Assembly (NCBI RefSeq): GCF_018619185.1
Contig: NZ_JAAXYC010000001.1
Span: 61,645-125,644 of the forward strand
DNA length: 64,000 nucleotides
Source: Streptomyces sp. McG3
GTDB lineage: Bacteria > Actinomycetota > Actinomycetes > Streptomycetales > Streptomycetaceae
Reading direction: 5' to 3'
Of this stretch, positions 18,162 to 27,187 are shown piece by piece (positions within the stretch are counted from its first letter, which is position 1; the number at the start of each line of letters is the position of its first letter). Made by a program: the position numbers and the translations under genes. Below the pieces are notes generated by a model. The model saw only the letters and a list, made by a program, of their open reading frames with translations, searched no databases and was not told where the DNA came from.

Positions 18162-19985
18162 TCAGGCGACGGCGAGTCCCGCCCCGCGCAGCTCCTGGGC
18201 GAAGAGCCGGACCAGGCTCGGGAAGCGGTAGCACGGCCAGCGGTCGCCCCCGGCGCTCCAGCCCTCCACCAGCCGGGCGTCGGTCAGCTGCTCCAGGACT
18301 TCCTCCGCCTCCTCGCACCCCGTGCCGAGGAGGGCCGCCGCGTCGGGTGCGGTGAGCTGCGGCGGTCCGCCCGCGGCCAGGCGGACGAACGCCTCGGCCA
18401 GCCGGACCGGCAGGCCGTCCACGACATGGCGCAGCCCCGCCGTGACGTCCAGGCTGCCGAGCCGCAGCTCGCCGAGGCGCCGGTGCCCGTACGCCAGGCG
18501 CCCGGCGAGCCGGGTGGTGGACCACTGCGGCCGGGCGACGAGTCTGGCGGCGGCGATCCGCAGGGCCAGCGGGAGACGGTCGCAGAACTCGGCGATGCGG
18601 ACGACGGCTTCGGGGTCCTCCGCGATCCGGGCGGGGCCCACGATCGCGGTGAGCAGACGCACGGCGTCGGCCGGGCCGAGCGGACCGAGCTGCACCACCC
18701 GGGTCCCCTCCAGCGAGGCCAGCGGGGCGCGGACGCCGGTGACCACGGTGCGGCTCGGCCCCCCGCCCGGGAGCAGCGGCCGGACCTGGGCGTCGTCGGT
18801 CACGTTGTCGAGGACCACCAGCGCCCGCCGTCCGGTCAGGAGCGTGCGGTAGAGCTGGACCCGCTCGTCGAGCGTCCCGGGCAGCCGGTCCGGATCCGCG
18901 CCCAGCGCGCGCAGGAACCAGCCGAGGACCTCCCGGGGCCGGCGCGCACCGCTCCCGGAGCGCAGGTCGGCGTAGAGCCGACCGTCCGGGAAGGCGTCGC
19001 GGCAGTGCTCGGCGGCGTACAGCGCCAGGGCCGACTTGCCCGTGCCCGGCGCGCCGGTGACCACGACGTCCCGCTGTTCGCGCAGTGCGGCGAGCACGGC
19101 CTCCAGCTCCGCGGCCCGGCCGGTGAAGTCGCCGGGGGCGGCAGGCAGGAGCGACGGCACGAGGCCGGCGGCCCGGCCGCCGTCCGGCGCCGGACCGGCG
19201 TCCCGCACGGGACCGGCCGGCGCGCTCCGCACCCGCTCGGGGGCCGGCGGCGTGGGCAGGGCGCCCCGGAGGATCTCCTCGTACAGTCCGCGCAGGGCCG
19301 GGCCCGGGTCGATGCCCAGCTCCTCGGCGAGGACGCGGCGTCCCGCCTCGTACAGCGCGAGCGCCTCCGCCTGCCGGCCGCACCGGTACAGCGCGGTCAT
19401 CAACTGGCCGCGCATGCCCTCCCGCAGAGGATGGCGCGCCACCTGTCGGGTGAGGCCGGGCACGGTCTCGGTGTGCCGGCCCAGGGCGAGCGCCGCCTCC
19501 GTCTGGTGCTCCACGGCGCAGAGCCGGGCCTCTTCCATCCGGGGCGCCTCCGCCCCGGCCAACTGCTCGGTGACTCCCGTGAGGGCGGGCCCCCGCCAGA
19601 GGGCGAGGGCCGCCGCCAGTCCGCGTTCGGCCTCCGCGTACCGGCCGGCCCGCAGGTCCGCGTCGCCCGCGCCGGCCAGACTCCGGAAGGTCCCCCAGTC
19701 GACCGTGGAGTCGCCGATGTCCAGGCGGTATCCGGGGCCGCTGCGCTCCAGCCGGACCCCGGCCCCCATCCGGGTGCGCAGCCGCGAGACGTAGGTGTAG
19801 AGCTGGTTGACGCTGCTCGCGGGCGGGTCCCAGCCCCACACGAACCTGATGAGCCGTTCGTCGGTCACGACCTTGCCGTGGGCCAGCAGCAGGGCGGCGA
19901 ACACGGTGCGCTGCTTGTTGCCGTCGAGGGCCACCACGCGCGCCCCGGTCTCGGCCGACACGGAGCCGAGCAGGGTGAAGTGCAT
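18162..19985 (-). CDS. SARP-type regulator with NB-ARC ATPase domain (short AfsR-like)
   Basis: 607 residues from the ATG at 19985, preceded by GAGGAGAG. An OmpR-like winged-helix DNA-binding domain (1-95) is followed by the bacterial transcriptional activation domain (about 96-245, ending EELGIDPGPALR). After a Pro/Ala linker comes an STAND/NB-ARC ATPase with Walker A GAPGTGKSAL near 310, VVLDNV as Walker B and RLPLALRIAAARL. It stops after the ATPase/winged-helix part, so the C-terminal TPR sensor of full AfsR is missing. SARPs usually activate biosynthetic promoters. It is divergent from the DDPWT peptide gene. Confidence 0.95.
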   Translation of the reverse strand: MHFTLLGSVSAETGARVVALDGNKQRTVFAALLLAHGKVVTDERLIRFVWGWDPPASSVNQLYTYVSRLRTRMGAGVRLERSGPGYRLDIGDSTVDWGTFRSLAGAGDADLRAGRYAEAERGLAAALALWRGPALTGVTEQLAGAEAPRMEEARLCAVEHQTEAALALGRHTETVPGLTRQVARHPLREGMRGQLMTALYRCGRQAEALALYEAGRRVLAEELGIDPGPALRGLYEEILRGALPTPPAPERVRSAPAGPVRDAGPAPDGGRAAGLVPSLLPAAPGDFTGRAAELEAVLAALREQRDVVVTGAPGTGKSALALYAAEHCRDAFPDGRLYADLRSGSGARRPREVLGWFLRALGADPDRLPGTLDERVQLYRTLLTGRRALVVLDNVTDDAQVRPLLPGGGPSRTVVTGVRAPLASLEGTRVVQLGPLGPADAVRLLTAIVGPARIAEDPEAVVRIAEFCDRLPLALRIAAARLVARPQWSTTRLAGRLAYGHRRLGELRLGSLDVTAGLRHVVDGLPVRLAEAFVRLAAGGPPQLTAPDAAALLGTGCEEAEEVLEQLTDARLVEGWSAGGDRWPCYRFPSLVRLFAQELRGAGLAVA

Positions 19986-20197
19986 GGTCTCTCCTCGCTG
20001 CGCGGACCCGCTCCGGACGCTGGGCCACCCGCCGCGAAACGCTACGGAACGGGACTTCTCCAGCGATGTCGGAAGGATTTCGCGGCCGCGAAAGCGAGAC
20101 GAAACCGCCGGAAAAAGCGGCCGTCGTAGCTTTCTCGGCATACCGCGTGGCAAGCCTCACGGGCCGGACCACGCCAGACCCACTTCAGGAGAGTGCC

Positions 20198-20371
20198 GTG
20201 CAGCACTTCGTCTTCACCTCGGCCAGGACAGTCGTCGCCACGGGCGCGGTACTGCTCGTGGCTGCCATCGGATCCGCAGCGTTCACGGCCCCGCCGGCGG
20301 ACCGGGTGGTCACCGGGGCGGCCGCGGACGACCCGTGGACCTCCGTGCAGGGCGACGACCCCTGGACGTGA
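20198..20371 (+). CDS. Small secreted peptide with repeated DDPWT motif
   Basis: 57 residues, GTG start with AGGAG six bases upstream. A short basic n-region and hydrophobic core (VVATGAVLLVAAIG) end in a plausible signal-peptidase site near SAAFTA. What remains is a 25-odd-residue acidic tail in which DDPWT occurs twice, once at the extreme C-terminus, separated by SVQG. I do not recognise a named family. It lies between two SARP/NB-ARC regulators, divergent from one and 21 bp tail-to-tail with the other. The other regulator carries a TPR-rich C-terminus, so a peptide-signal role is a reasonable hypothesis. Confidence 0.75.
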   Translation: MQHFVFTSARTVVATGAVLLVAAIGSAAFTAPPADRVVTGAAADDPWTSVQGDDPWT

Positions 20372-20392
20372 CGCCCCGGCGGGCGGGGCCCC

Positions 20393-23300
20393 TCACGGCC
20401 GTACGAGTTCGATGAGCCCCGGCGAGGCGATCTGCTCGCGCCGGCCGAGCGCGGCCAGCAGCAGGGTCGTCCGTTCCCGCCAGTACGGTGCGCCGACCCC
20501 GGCGAAATGGTCGCCCGCCGCCCGGAAGCAGACAGCGGCCCCGTCCCGGTCGCCGAGCAGGGCGCGCACACAGCCCAGGGCCATCCCGGCCCTCGCCTCC
20601 AGATACCGGTCCGGGACCTTGACCGCGGCCGACAGGGCCAGCGCGAGCACCGCCTCGGCCTCCTCGTACCTGTCCTGGCACCACAGCGCCTCGCCCAGGG
20701 TCCGCAGCGCGTGGGCCTCACCGCGCCGGTCGCCGCTGCCGCGGACGAGTTCCAGCGCACGCCGGCACGCCTCCTCCGCCCGGACGCCCTCACCCTGGTG
20801 GATCAGCGCCTCGGCGAAGCGGACGGTGCTCTGCGCCTCTCCGCGTACGCTCCCCAGCCCCCGGCTGCGGGCGACCGCCTCGGCCGACAGCAGCAGGCCC
20901 GCCCTCGGCCGCCCCCGCTCCAGCTCGATCTGGGCCAGCAGGCCGAGGACATGGGTCTCCGCGTACCGGTCGCCGACCCTGCGGAAGATCACCAGCGAGC
21001 GCCGGCCCAGGTCCCGTGCGACGTCCAGGTCCCCGCGGTGGCGGGCGCACAGCGCCTGGTTGCGGAGCACCAGGGCCCGCCCCTTCTCGCCGTTCTCCCG
21101 CTGCGCCTCATCCAACTCCTCGAACAGCTTCCACGCCTGGTCGAGGAAGGCGGCGGCCTCGTCGAACTCCCACCGGATGATCCCGAGCGTGCCGAGGGAC
21201 TGCAGCATCACGGCCTCGCCGAGCCGGTCGCCCGACTCCCGTACGGCGTCCAGCGCGCGCTCGCCGCAGAAGCGCCAGTCCTCCAGGTAGTTGCGGTTCT
21301 GCAGGAGAGTGACACTGGTGATCGCCAGGTCCCAGGCGTAGCCGGCCTCGCCCTCCCGGGCGGTCTGGTCGACCAGGGCGATGACGGAGGCACGCTCGCT
21401 CTCGAACCACTCCATCGGGTCCTCCAGCAGGCTCTCCGTCAGCCGCGCCGACAACGGCCACGGGCGGGCCGTCCCGTGGATGATCGTGTAGTCGCCCCCG
21501 TACACCCGGCGATGGGCCTCCGACGCGAGACCGAGCCACGCGCCCGCCGCGCGGCGCAGGGCCGCGCGCCGCTCCTCCTCCGTGTCCTCGGCGAGGGCCA
21601 GTTCCCGGGCGAACAGCCTCGGGAGATCCTGGAAGCGGTAGCGCACCCTGCCGGTCGTGAAGGGGAGCGGCACCAGCATCTGGGCGTCGACGAGCTCCTC
21701 GATGAGGTCCTCCGCGTCGATCGGGTCGATGTCGAGGAGGGCGGCCCCGGCCCAGGAGGCGAAGTCGGGCACGTTCAGGGAGCCGAGCAGCCGGAACATC
21801 CGCGCGGTGGCGGCCGGCAGATCGCGGTAGCTCAGCCGCAGGCCCGCCCGCACACCCCGTTCGTCCGGACTGAGTTCGTCGAGCCTGCGGTGCTGGTCCT
21901 CCAGCCGCTCGACCAGGGTGCGGACCGACCAGTGGGGTTTGGCGGCGAGCCGGGCGGCCGCGATGCGCAGGGCGAGCGGCAGCCGGTCGCACAGGGCCGC
22001 GAGGCGGGCCGCGGCCACCGGGTCGGCGGCGAGCCGGCCGTCCGCGGCGACCTTGGAGAGCAGCGCGATCGACTCCTCGTGTCCCAGTGCGCCGAGGTGC
22101 AGGGGGACGAAGGCGTAGTCGCCGGCCAGGGCTCCGCCCATGGGGTCGCGGCTGGTGACCAGCACGCAGGAGAGACCGGAACCGGGCAGCAGGGGCTGTA
22201 TCTGCCGGAAGGAGCGCGCGTTGTCGAGCACGATCAGGACGCGGCGGCCGTCCAGGACGCTACGGAAGAGCGTGGTCCGCTCGTTCGGGTCCCCGGGGAT
22301 GTCGGATCCGGGCACTCCGAGCGCGCGCAGGAACCGGTCGAGCACCGCCCCGGCGCGCCGGGGTGCCTCCTCGTCGTATCCGCGCATGTCGGCGAAGAGC
22401 TGGCCGTCCGGGAAGCGGCCGACGGCCTGGTGCGCCCAGCGGATGGCGAGCGCCGTCTTGCCCACGCCCCCGATGCCGGTGATCGATCCGACGGACAGCG
22501 CCGATCCGCCCACATGATCCAGCAGGCGGTCCAGGGAGGCCAGTTCACTGCTCCGCCCGGTGAACGAGAGCACGTTGAGGGGCAGATGGGCCGGCACCGC
22601 CACCGGGGGGACCGGCAGCACCGGCTCGACGGGCAGGCTGAGGAGCGGGGAGTCGGCCAGGATCTGGTCGTGCAGTTGCCGGAGTGCGGGCCCGGGGTCG
22701 ATGCCCAGCTCGTCGGCCAGGATCTGGCGGCCCTCGCGATAGGTCTCCATCGCCTCGGCCCGGCGCCCCGAGCGGTACTGGGCCAGCATCAGGTGCGCCG
22801 TGGCCTGCTCCCGCAGCGGGTGCTCGCGCACGAAGGGCGCCAGCTCGCCGAGCACCTCCCGGTGCTGGCCCAGTTCCAGGCGCAGCCCCATGTACTCCTC
22901 GTACGCGTCGAGCCGCATCTCGGTCAGCCGGGACGCCTCGGCCTCGACCCGCTCGGCCGGGATCCCCTCCAGGGCCGGGCCGCGCCACATGGCGAAGGCC
23001 TCGTCGAAGTGGGCGCAGGCCTCCTCGGTCCGGCCGCTGCGGGCGGCCTCCCTGCCCAGCGCCGCCCGTTCCTCGAACTCCACCGCGTCGATGCGGTGTT
23101 CGCCGGTGACCACCATGTAGCCGGGGTGGCTGGTGACCAGCATGTCGTCCACCCCGGCCGCCGCCTTGAGCGTCTTGCGCAGGGCCGAGACGCAGATCGC
23201 GATCTGGTTGCGCGCGGTCGGCGGCGGGGCCCCGTGCCAGACGGCGTCGGCGAGCTTGTCCACCGAGACCACCCGGTCGGGCGCGAGAAGCAACATGGAC

Positions 23301-23395
23301 ATGATCGTGCGCTGACGGGCGCCGGTGAGGACGATCGTCCGCCCTCCGGCGCTGACGTCCAATGGCCCCAGGATCCGGAACACCACCTGAAGCAC
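20393..23395 (-). CDS. Full-length AfsR-like SARP regulator (SARP-NB-ARC-TPR)
   Basis: 1000 residues. SARP winged helix (1-100), activation domain (about 100-255, EELGIDPGPALR), STAND/NB-ARC ATPase with GIGGVGKTAL near 307 and VLIVLDNA, then a winged helix and a long C-terminal TPR array (about 640-980). This is the AfsR layout: ATP hydrolysis and TPR contacts control DNA binding by the SARP domain. The GTG at 23395 follows GGGAGG at good distance. A GTG four codons later would match the usual MFRILGP start of the family. It is likely a pathway activator. The serine/threonine kinase AfsK is not encoded here. Confidence 0.95.
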   Translation of the reverse strand: MLQVVFRILGPLDVSAGGRTIVLTGARQRTIMSMLLLAPDRVVSVDKLADAVWHGAPPPTARNQIAICVSALRKTLKAAAGVDDMLVTSHPGYMVVTGEHRIDAVEFEERAALGREAARSGRTEEACAHFDEAFAMWRGPALEGIPAERVEAEASRLTEMRLDAYEEYMGLRLELGQHREVLGELAPFVREHPLREQATAHLMLAQYRSGRRAEAMETYREGRQILADELGIDPGPALRQLHDQILADSPLLSLPVEPVLPVPPVAVPAHLPLNVLSFTGRSSELASLDRLLDHVGGSALSVGSITGIGGVGKTALAIRWAHQAVGRFPDGQLFADMRGYDEEAPRRAGAVLDRFLRALGVPGSDIPGDPNERTTLFRSVLDGRRVLIVLDNARSFRQIQPLLPGSGLSCVLVTSRDPMGGALAGDYAFVPLHLGALGHEESIALLSKVAADGRLAADPVAAARLAALCDRLPLALRIAAARLAAKPHWSVRTLVERLEDQHRRLDELSPDERGVRAGLRLSYRDLPAATARMFRLLGSLNVPDFASWAGAALLDIDPIDAEDLIEELVDAQMLVPLPFTTGRVRYRFQDLPRLFARELALAEDTEEERRAALRRAAGAWLGLASEAHRRVYGGDYTIIHGTARPWPLSARLTESLLEDPMEWFESERASVIALVDQTAREGEAGYAWDLAITSVTLLQNRNYLEDWRFCGERALDAVRESGDRLGEAVMLQSLGTLGIIRWEFDEAAAFLDQAWKLFEELDEAQRENGEKGRALVLRNQALCARHRGDLDVARDLGRRSLVIFRRVGDRYAETHVLGLLAQIELERGRPRAGLLLSAEAVARSRGLGSVRGEAQSTVRFAEALIHQGEGVRAEEACRRALELVRGSGDRRGEAHALRTLGEALWCQDRYEEAEAVLALALSAAVKVPDRYLEARAGMALGCVRALLGDRDGAAVCFRAAGDHFAGVGAPYWRERTTLLLAALGRREQIASPGLIELVRP

Positions 23396-23495
23396 GAGCT
23401 GCCTCCCGATATCGCGGACGGCCTCTGCATGACCCGTTCACTCCGCTTTTGTACTGGTTAACAGGGCGCCGAAGGGCCCGCAACGCGGCTGGCAG

Positions 23496-23738
23496 CTAGC
23501 TGCCAGCCGCGGGCTCCGCCGCAGCCCAGGAGCAGGGCGGGCCGTCTTCCCGGCGTGCCCAGCCGGCCCGGACGGGCACCGCGCCGCGACCGTCGTCCGG
23601 CGGGGCCGCGGCCCCGCCCTCGCCGGCCAGAACGGTGAGCAGCGCGACGACGGCGGCGAGCTCCTCCGGGGAGGGGGAGCCGCTGATGACCTTGAGCAGT
23701 CCGTCACCAAGTGGCCCGTCGAACGGGGAGATCGGCAT
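23496..23738 (-). CDS. Acyl-CoA carboxylase epsilon subunit
   Basis: 80 residues. The core motif of actinobacterial epsilon subunits is present near residues 17-40 (ISGSPSPEELAAVVALLTVL), followed by a flexible Pro/Ala tail with late tryptophans. Epsilon proteins bind the beta subunit and stabilise the acetyl/propionyl-CoA carboxylase complex. The ATG lies 11 bp after the beta-subunit stop, with GGAGTAA as ribosome site, so the pair is one operon. No biotinylated alpha subunit is encoded here; a housekeeping AccA is presumably shared. Confidence 0.88.
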   Translation of the reverse strand: MPISPFDGPLGDGLLKVISGSPSPEELAAVVALLTVLAGEGGAAAPPDDGRGAVPVRAGWARREDGPPCSWAAAEPAAGS

Positions 23739-23749
23739 GGCTTACTCCT

Positions 23750-25297
23750 CTACACCGGGGGGTTTCCGTGCTTGCGCGAGGGAAGCGCGGCGTGTTTCGA
23801 GCGCAGCATGGCCAGGGCGCGGACCAGGGCGGACCGGGTGTCGGCGGGGTCGATCACATCGTCGACGAGCCCGCGCTCCGCCGCGTAATACGGATGCATC
23901 AGTTCGGACTTGTACTCCTTGACCAGTTGCAGGCGCGTCGCCTCGGGGTCGTCCGCCGCCTGGATCCGCCGCCGGAAGACCACGTTGGCCGCGCCTTCCG
24001 CACCCATCACGGCGATCTCGTTGGCCGGCCAGGCCAGCGAGAGGTCCGCTCCGATGGAGAGGGAGTCCATCACGATGTACGCGCCGCCGTACGCCTTGCG
24101 CAGGATCACCTGCACCCGGGGAACGGTGGCGTTGCAGTACGCGTACAGCAGCTTGGCCCCGTGCCGGATGATGCCCCGGTGCTCCTGGTCGACGCCGGGC
24201 AGGAAACCGGGCACGTCGACCAGGGTGACCAGCGGGATGTTGAAGGCGTCGCACAGCTGGACGAACCGTGCGGCCTTCTCCGAGGCGTGGATGTCCAGCA
24301 CACCCGCGAAGGACTGCGGCTGGTTGGCGACGATCCCGACCACGTGGCCGTCCAGCCGGGTCAGGGCCGTGATGACGTTGGTGGCCCAGCGCTCGTGCAC
24401 CTCCATGTACTCGCCCTCGTCGACGAGTTCGGAGATCACCTCCCGCATGTCGTACGGACGGCTGCCGTCCAGCGGCACCAGTTCCAGCAGTCGTTCGCAC
24501 CGCCGGCCGGCCGGGTCCTCCGGGCGCACGGCGGGCGGCAACGCCCGGTTGTTGGAGGGCAGCAGGGACAGCAGGTAGCGGACCTCGGCGAGGCAGGTCT
24601 CCTCGTCGTCGTAGGCGAAGTGCGCCACACCCGAGGTCTCCGCGTGGACGTCGGCCCCGCCGAGCCCGTTCTGGGTGATCTCCTCACCGGTGACGGCCCG
24701 CACCACGTCGGGTCCGGTGATGAACATCTGCGAGGTGTCCCGGACCATGAAGACGAAGTCGGTGAGCGCCGGGCTGTAGGCGGCGCCGCCGGCGCAGGGT
24801 CCGAGCATCACGCTGATCTGCGGGATCACACCCGAGGCACGGGTGTTGCGCTGGAAGATCCCGCCGTAGCCGGCCAGGGCGGAGACGCCCTCCTGAATGC
24901 GGGCCCCGGCCCCGTCGTTGAGGGAGACCAGCGGGGCTCCGGCGGCGATCGCCAGGTCCATCAGCTTGTGGATCTTGGCGGCGTGGGCCTCGCCGAGCGC
25001 CCCTCCGAAGATCCGGAAGTCATGGGCGAAGGCGAAGACCGTGCGCCCCTCGACCGTGCCCCAGCCGGTCACCACGCCGTCGGTGTGCGGCCTCTTCGCC
25101 TCCAGGCCGAAGCCGGTGGCCCGGTGCCTGCGCAACTGCTCGGTCTCCGTGAAGGAGCCCTCGTCGAAGAGGAGCGCGAGGCGCTCGCGCACCGTCAGCT
25201 TCCCCTTGGCGTGCTGGGCCCGCGTGGCCGTGTCGACGCCTGCGAGTACCTCGTGACGGATCTGGGCCAGTTCGCCCACCCGGTCATGCATCGTCAT
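23750..25297 (-). CDS. Acyl-CoA carboxylase carboxyltransferase (beta) subunit
   Basis: 515 residues with both crotonase-fold halves of the AccB/PccB family: GxGGARIQEGV and the GPCAGGAAYSPALTD oxyanion loop in the N-half, and VDVPGFLPG with YGGAYIVM in the C-half. It makes malonyl-CoA or methylmalonyl-CoA from the biotinyl-alpha subunit. The start ATG at 25297 has AGGAGGAA. Linked to the epsilon gene downstream and, farther on, to a stand-alone transacylase, it probably boosts extender-unit supply for the cluster. Substrate preference (acetyl versus propionyl) is not claimed. Confidence 0.95.
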   Translation of the reverse strand: MTMHDRVGELAQIRHEVLAGVDTATRAQHAKGKLTVRERLALLFDEGSFTETEQLRRHRATGFGLEAKRPHTDGVVTGWGTVEGRTVFAFAHDFRIFGGALGEAHAAKIHKLMDLAIAAGAPLVSLNDGAGARIQEGVSALAGYGGIFQRNTRASGVIPQISVMLGPCAGGAAYSPALTDFVFMVRDTSQMFITGPDVVRAVTGEEITQNGLGGADVHAETSGVAHFAYDDEETCLAEVRYLLSLLPSNNRALPPAVRPEDPAGRRCERLLELVPLDGSRPYDMREVISELVDEGEYMEVHERWATNVITALTRLDGHVVGIVANQPQSFAGVLDIHASEKAARFVQLCDAFNIPLVTLVDVPGFLPGVDQEHRGIIRHGAKLLYAYCNATVPRVQVILRKAYGGAYIVMDSLSIGADLSLAWPANEIAVMGAEGAANVVFRRRIQAADDPEATRLQLVKEYKSELMHPYYAAERGLVDDVIDPADTRSALVRALAMLRSKHAALPSRKHGNPPV

Positions 25298-25526
25298 ACC
25301 CGATTCCTCCTGTGGCCCGGGACCGCGACGGTCGCTGTCGACTCTCGCAGCGCGACCGGCTTCGCCCAATAGACGTGACAGGAAAGTGCCGATATGCAGA
25401 AGAGACCGCCGAATTCCAGTGCTGTTCACCTTCCTGCCAACATCTGCGCGGCCGGCCCTGCACCAAAGAAAGGAAGTTACTCTCCTGAATCAAAGAACTT
25501 GTCGAGAAGGAATGAGACCCGGAAAA

Positions 25527-26213
25527 ATGCGATACAAGCACCTCGCTTTCGTCACGATCGCCGCCGTCGGTCTCGTCCCGGCCCTCGCCACGGCGGCTGT
25601 CGCGGCGCCCGCCGCGCCCGCCGTCGGGCAGGGCGCCGAGCGGTCGTGCGGTCCCCTCGACCTGTCGGGTTCGCTCCCGGTGCCCCCGGCCGGGATGTCC
25701 GTGCGGCAGACGGTGACCATCGGCGCGGAGTGCGAGCCCGAGCTGGGTCCGGTCCGGTACGTCCCGGCGCCGAGCACCGCGCAGCCGTCGGCACGGAGCG
25801 CCGCGGCGCCCCTGGCCACCCGGCAGATCCGCAGCTGGAACGAGATGTTCGACTGCTGCAACATCCGTATGACCGGCCTGTACACGACCGCCGACTGGAA
25901 CACCGCGGCCGGCCGGATCACCACGGCCGCCACCGGCACGACCCAGGAGTGGAACCGCGAGCCGTGGAACGCCGGCTGGTCGCTGAAATCCGCATCCGGG
26001 AACCAGGACTGCGCGACCGACTGTTCCGTCGTCAACCACGAGTCCACCGCCGACTTCACCTACAAGGGAATCTTCGACCCGTCCGGCAACACCTACGCGA
26101 ACACCCATAGCTCATCCGTGAAACTCCAGGCCGACGCGACCGCCGACTGCACCTTCGACGTGAAGCTGAAGAACACCTTTATCGGGTGGAATTGGCAGCG
26201 CGGCTGCGAGTGA
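25527..26213 (+). CDS. Secreted protein of unknown function
   Basis: 228 residues from the ATG at 25527; an in-frame ATG at 25512 is possible. A signal peptide (MRYKHLAFV, hydrophobic to about residue 27, AVAAP cleavage region) leads into a mature domain rich in Trp, Asn and Thr. It has a CC pair (MFDCCN) and several further cysteines (CATDCS, CTFDV, terminal RGCE) that could form disulfides outside the cell. The acidic/aromatic beta-rich pattern looks like an adhesive or inhibitor-type fold, but I do not recognise a family. It is divergent from the carboxylase pair with about 230 bp between the starts. Confidence 0.8.
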   Translation: MRYKHLAFVTIAAVGLVPALATAAVAAPAAPAVGQGAERSCGPLDLSGSLPVPPAGMSVRQTVTIGAECEPELGPVRYVPAPSTAQPSARSAAAPLATRQIRSWNEMFDCCNIRMTGLYTTADWNTAAGRITTAATGTTQEWNREPWNAGWSLKSASGNQDCATDCSVVNHESTADFTYKGIFDPSGNTYANTHSSSVKLQADATADCTFDVKLKNTFIGWNWQRGCE

Positions 26214-26256
26214 CCGGAACCCGCTGCGGACGCGCCCGGCCGGTAAAGGGCTAAGA

Positions 26257-26411
26257 GCTGTCCCGCGATTCCCGGTGGATCAGCGCGCGGCGTCGGATGC
26301 GTTGCATCGCAAGGCGGCGGGCGTCCGCGTACCGGATGTACGGGGATGTTCCGACAACGCGGCGAGGTGCCGCAGCTGTCGTCGCGCGCCCGCCGGGAAC
26401 CGCGGGACAGC
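26257..26411. mobile_element. Candidate MITE with 17-bp terminal inverted repeats
   Basis: A 17-bp sequence at 26257-26273 (GCTGTCCCGCGATTCCC) recurs inverted at 26395-26411 with one mismatch, bounding a 155-bp segment without a gene. The ends resemble the GCTGTCCC termini of IS5/IS630-type elements common in Streptomyces (family memory, not searched). The right end sits two bases from the IclR stop codon, so the insertion may have fixed that gene's 3' end. It could instead be a widely spaced RNA hairpin. Confidence 0.4.
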
Positions 26412-26413
26412 GC

Positions 26414-27187
26414 TCAACCACGGTGAGAGGCCGCCGCGCGCGTCCGGACGGGCCGGGAATCCACGAGTACGTCGCCGAGTTCGCCCGCCGCGTCGATGAC
26501 GGCACCGAGCAGCAGCCGGCTGGGGGTGGCGGGCATCCGGGGATGCGTTCCGGTCAGGGCGAGTGCGGCCACCACCCGCTTGCCCATGGCCCGCACCGGC
26601 ACCGCGATCGAAACGGCCCCCGGCACCGTCGCGTCGGGGCCGTGCACCCACCCGCGACGGCGTACGAGCGAGAGCTGCGCGGCGGTGAACCGGGCGCTGC
26701 GCAGCCCTTCGTACAGCTCCCCGGGCTCCTCCCAGGCCAGCAGGACCTGGGCGACCGGGCCCGCCCGGAGCGACCGCGCGGTACCGACCGGCAGATCCTC
26801 CGCGTCCCCGCCCGTCTCGGTCCGGGCGCCGACGCAGACCTGCATGGCCCCGCTGCGCCGGAACAGCCGCGCGTCCAGCCCCGTCAGGTCCCGCAGCTCC
26901 GAGAGCACCGGGGACGCCGCCTTGACCAGCCGGTCGCGCTGCACCTCCACCACCATGTTGCCGAGCCTCGGACCGAGGACGAACCGCCCCCTGAAGTCGC
27001 GGGCCAGCAGTCCGAGGCTCTCCAGCCCCAGGGCGATGCGGTGGACGGTCGGACGGGCGAAGCCGCTGCCCGACACCAGCTCCGCCAGCGACACCGGGCC
27101 CTTCTCCACCACGTCGAGGAGTGCCGAGGCCTTGTCGAGCACCCCGATGCCGCTGACCCGCTTCGGCTGCCGGGTCGCCACGCTCAT
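26414..27187 (-). CDS. IclR-family transcriptional regulator
   Basis: 257 residues. N-terminal winged HTH (SLAELVSGSGFARPTVHRIA, residues about 30-50) and a C-terminal IclR effector-binding domain (about 80-245). The ATG at 27187 overlaps the stop of the transacylase gene by four bases (ATGA), so the regulator is translated with it. The last codons (SHRG, then TGA) abut a candidate inverted-repeat element, so the original C-terminus may have been altered. Likely controls the transacylase and neighbouring cluster genes; the effector is unknown. Confidence 0.9.
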   Translation of the reverse strand: MSVATRQPKRVSGIGVLDKASALLDVVEKGPVSLAELVSGSGFARPTVHRIALGLESLGLLARDFRGRFVLGPRLGNMVVEVQRDRLVKAASPVLSELRDLTGLDARLFRRSGAMQVCVGARTETGGDAEDLPVGTARSLRAGPVAQVLLAWEEPGELYEGLRSARFTAAQLSLVRRRGWVHGPDATVPGAVSIAVPVRAMGKRVVAALALTGTHPRMPATPSRLLLGAVIDAAGELGDVLVDSRPVRTRAAASHRG

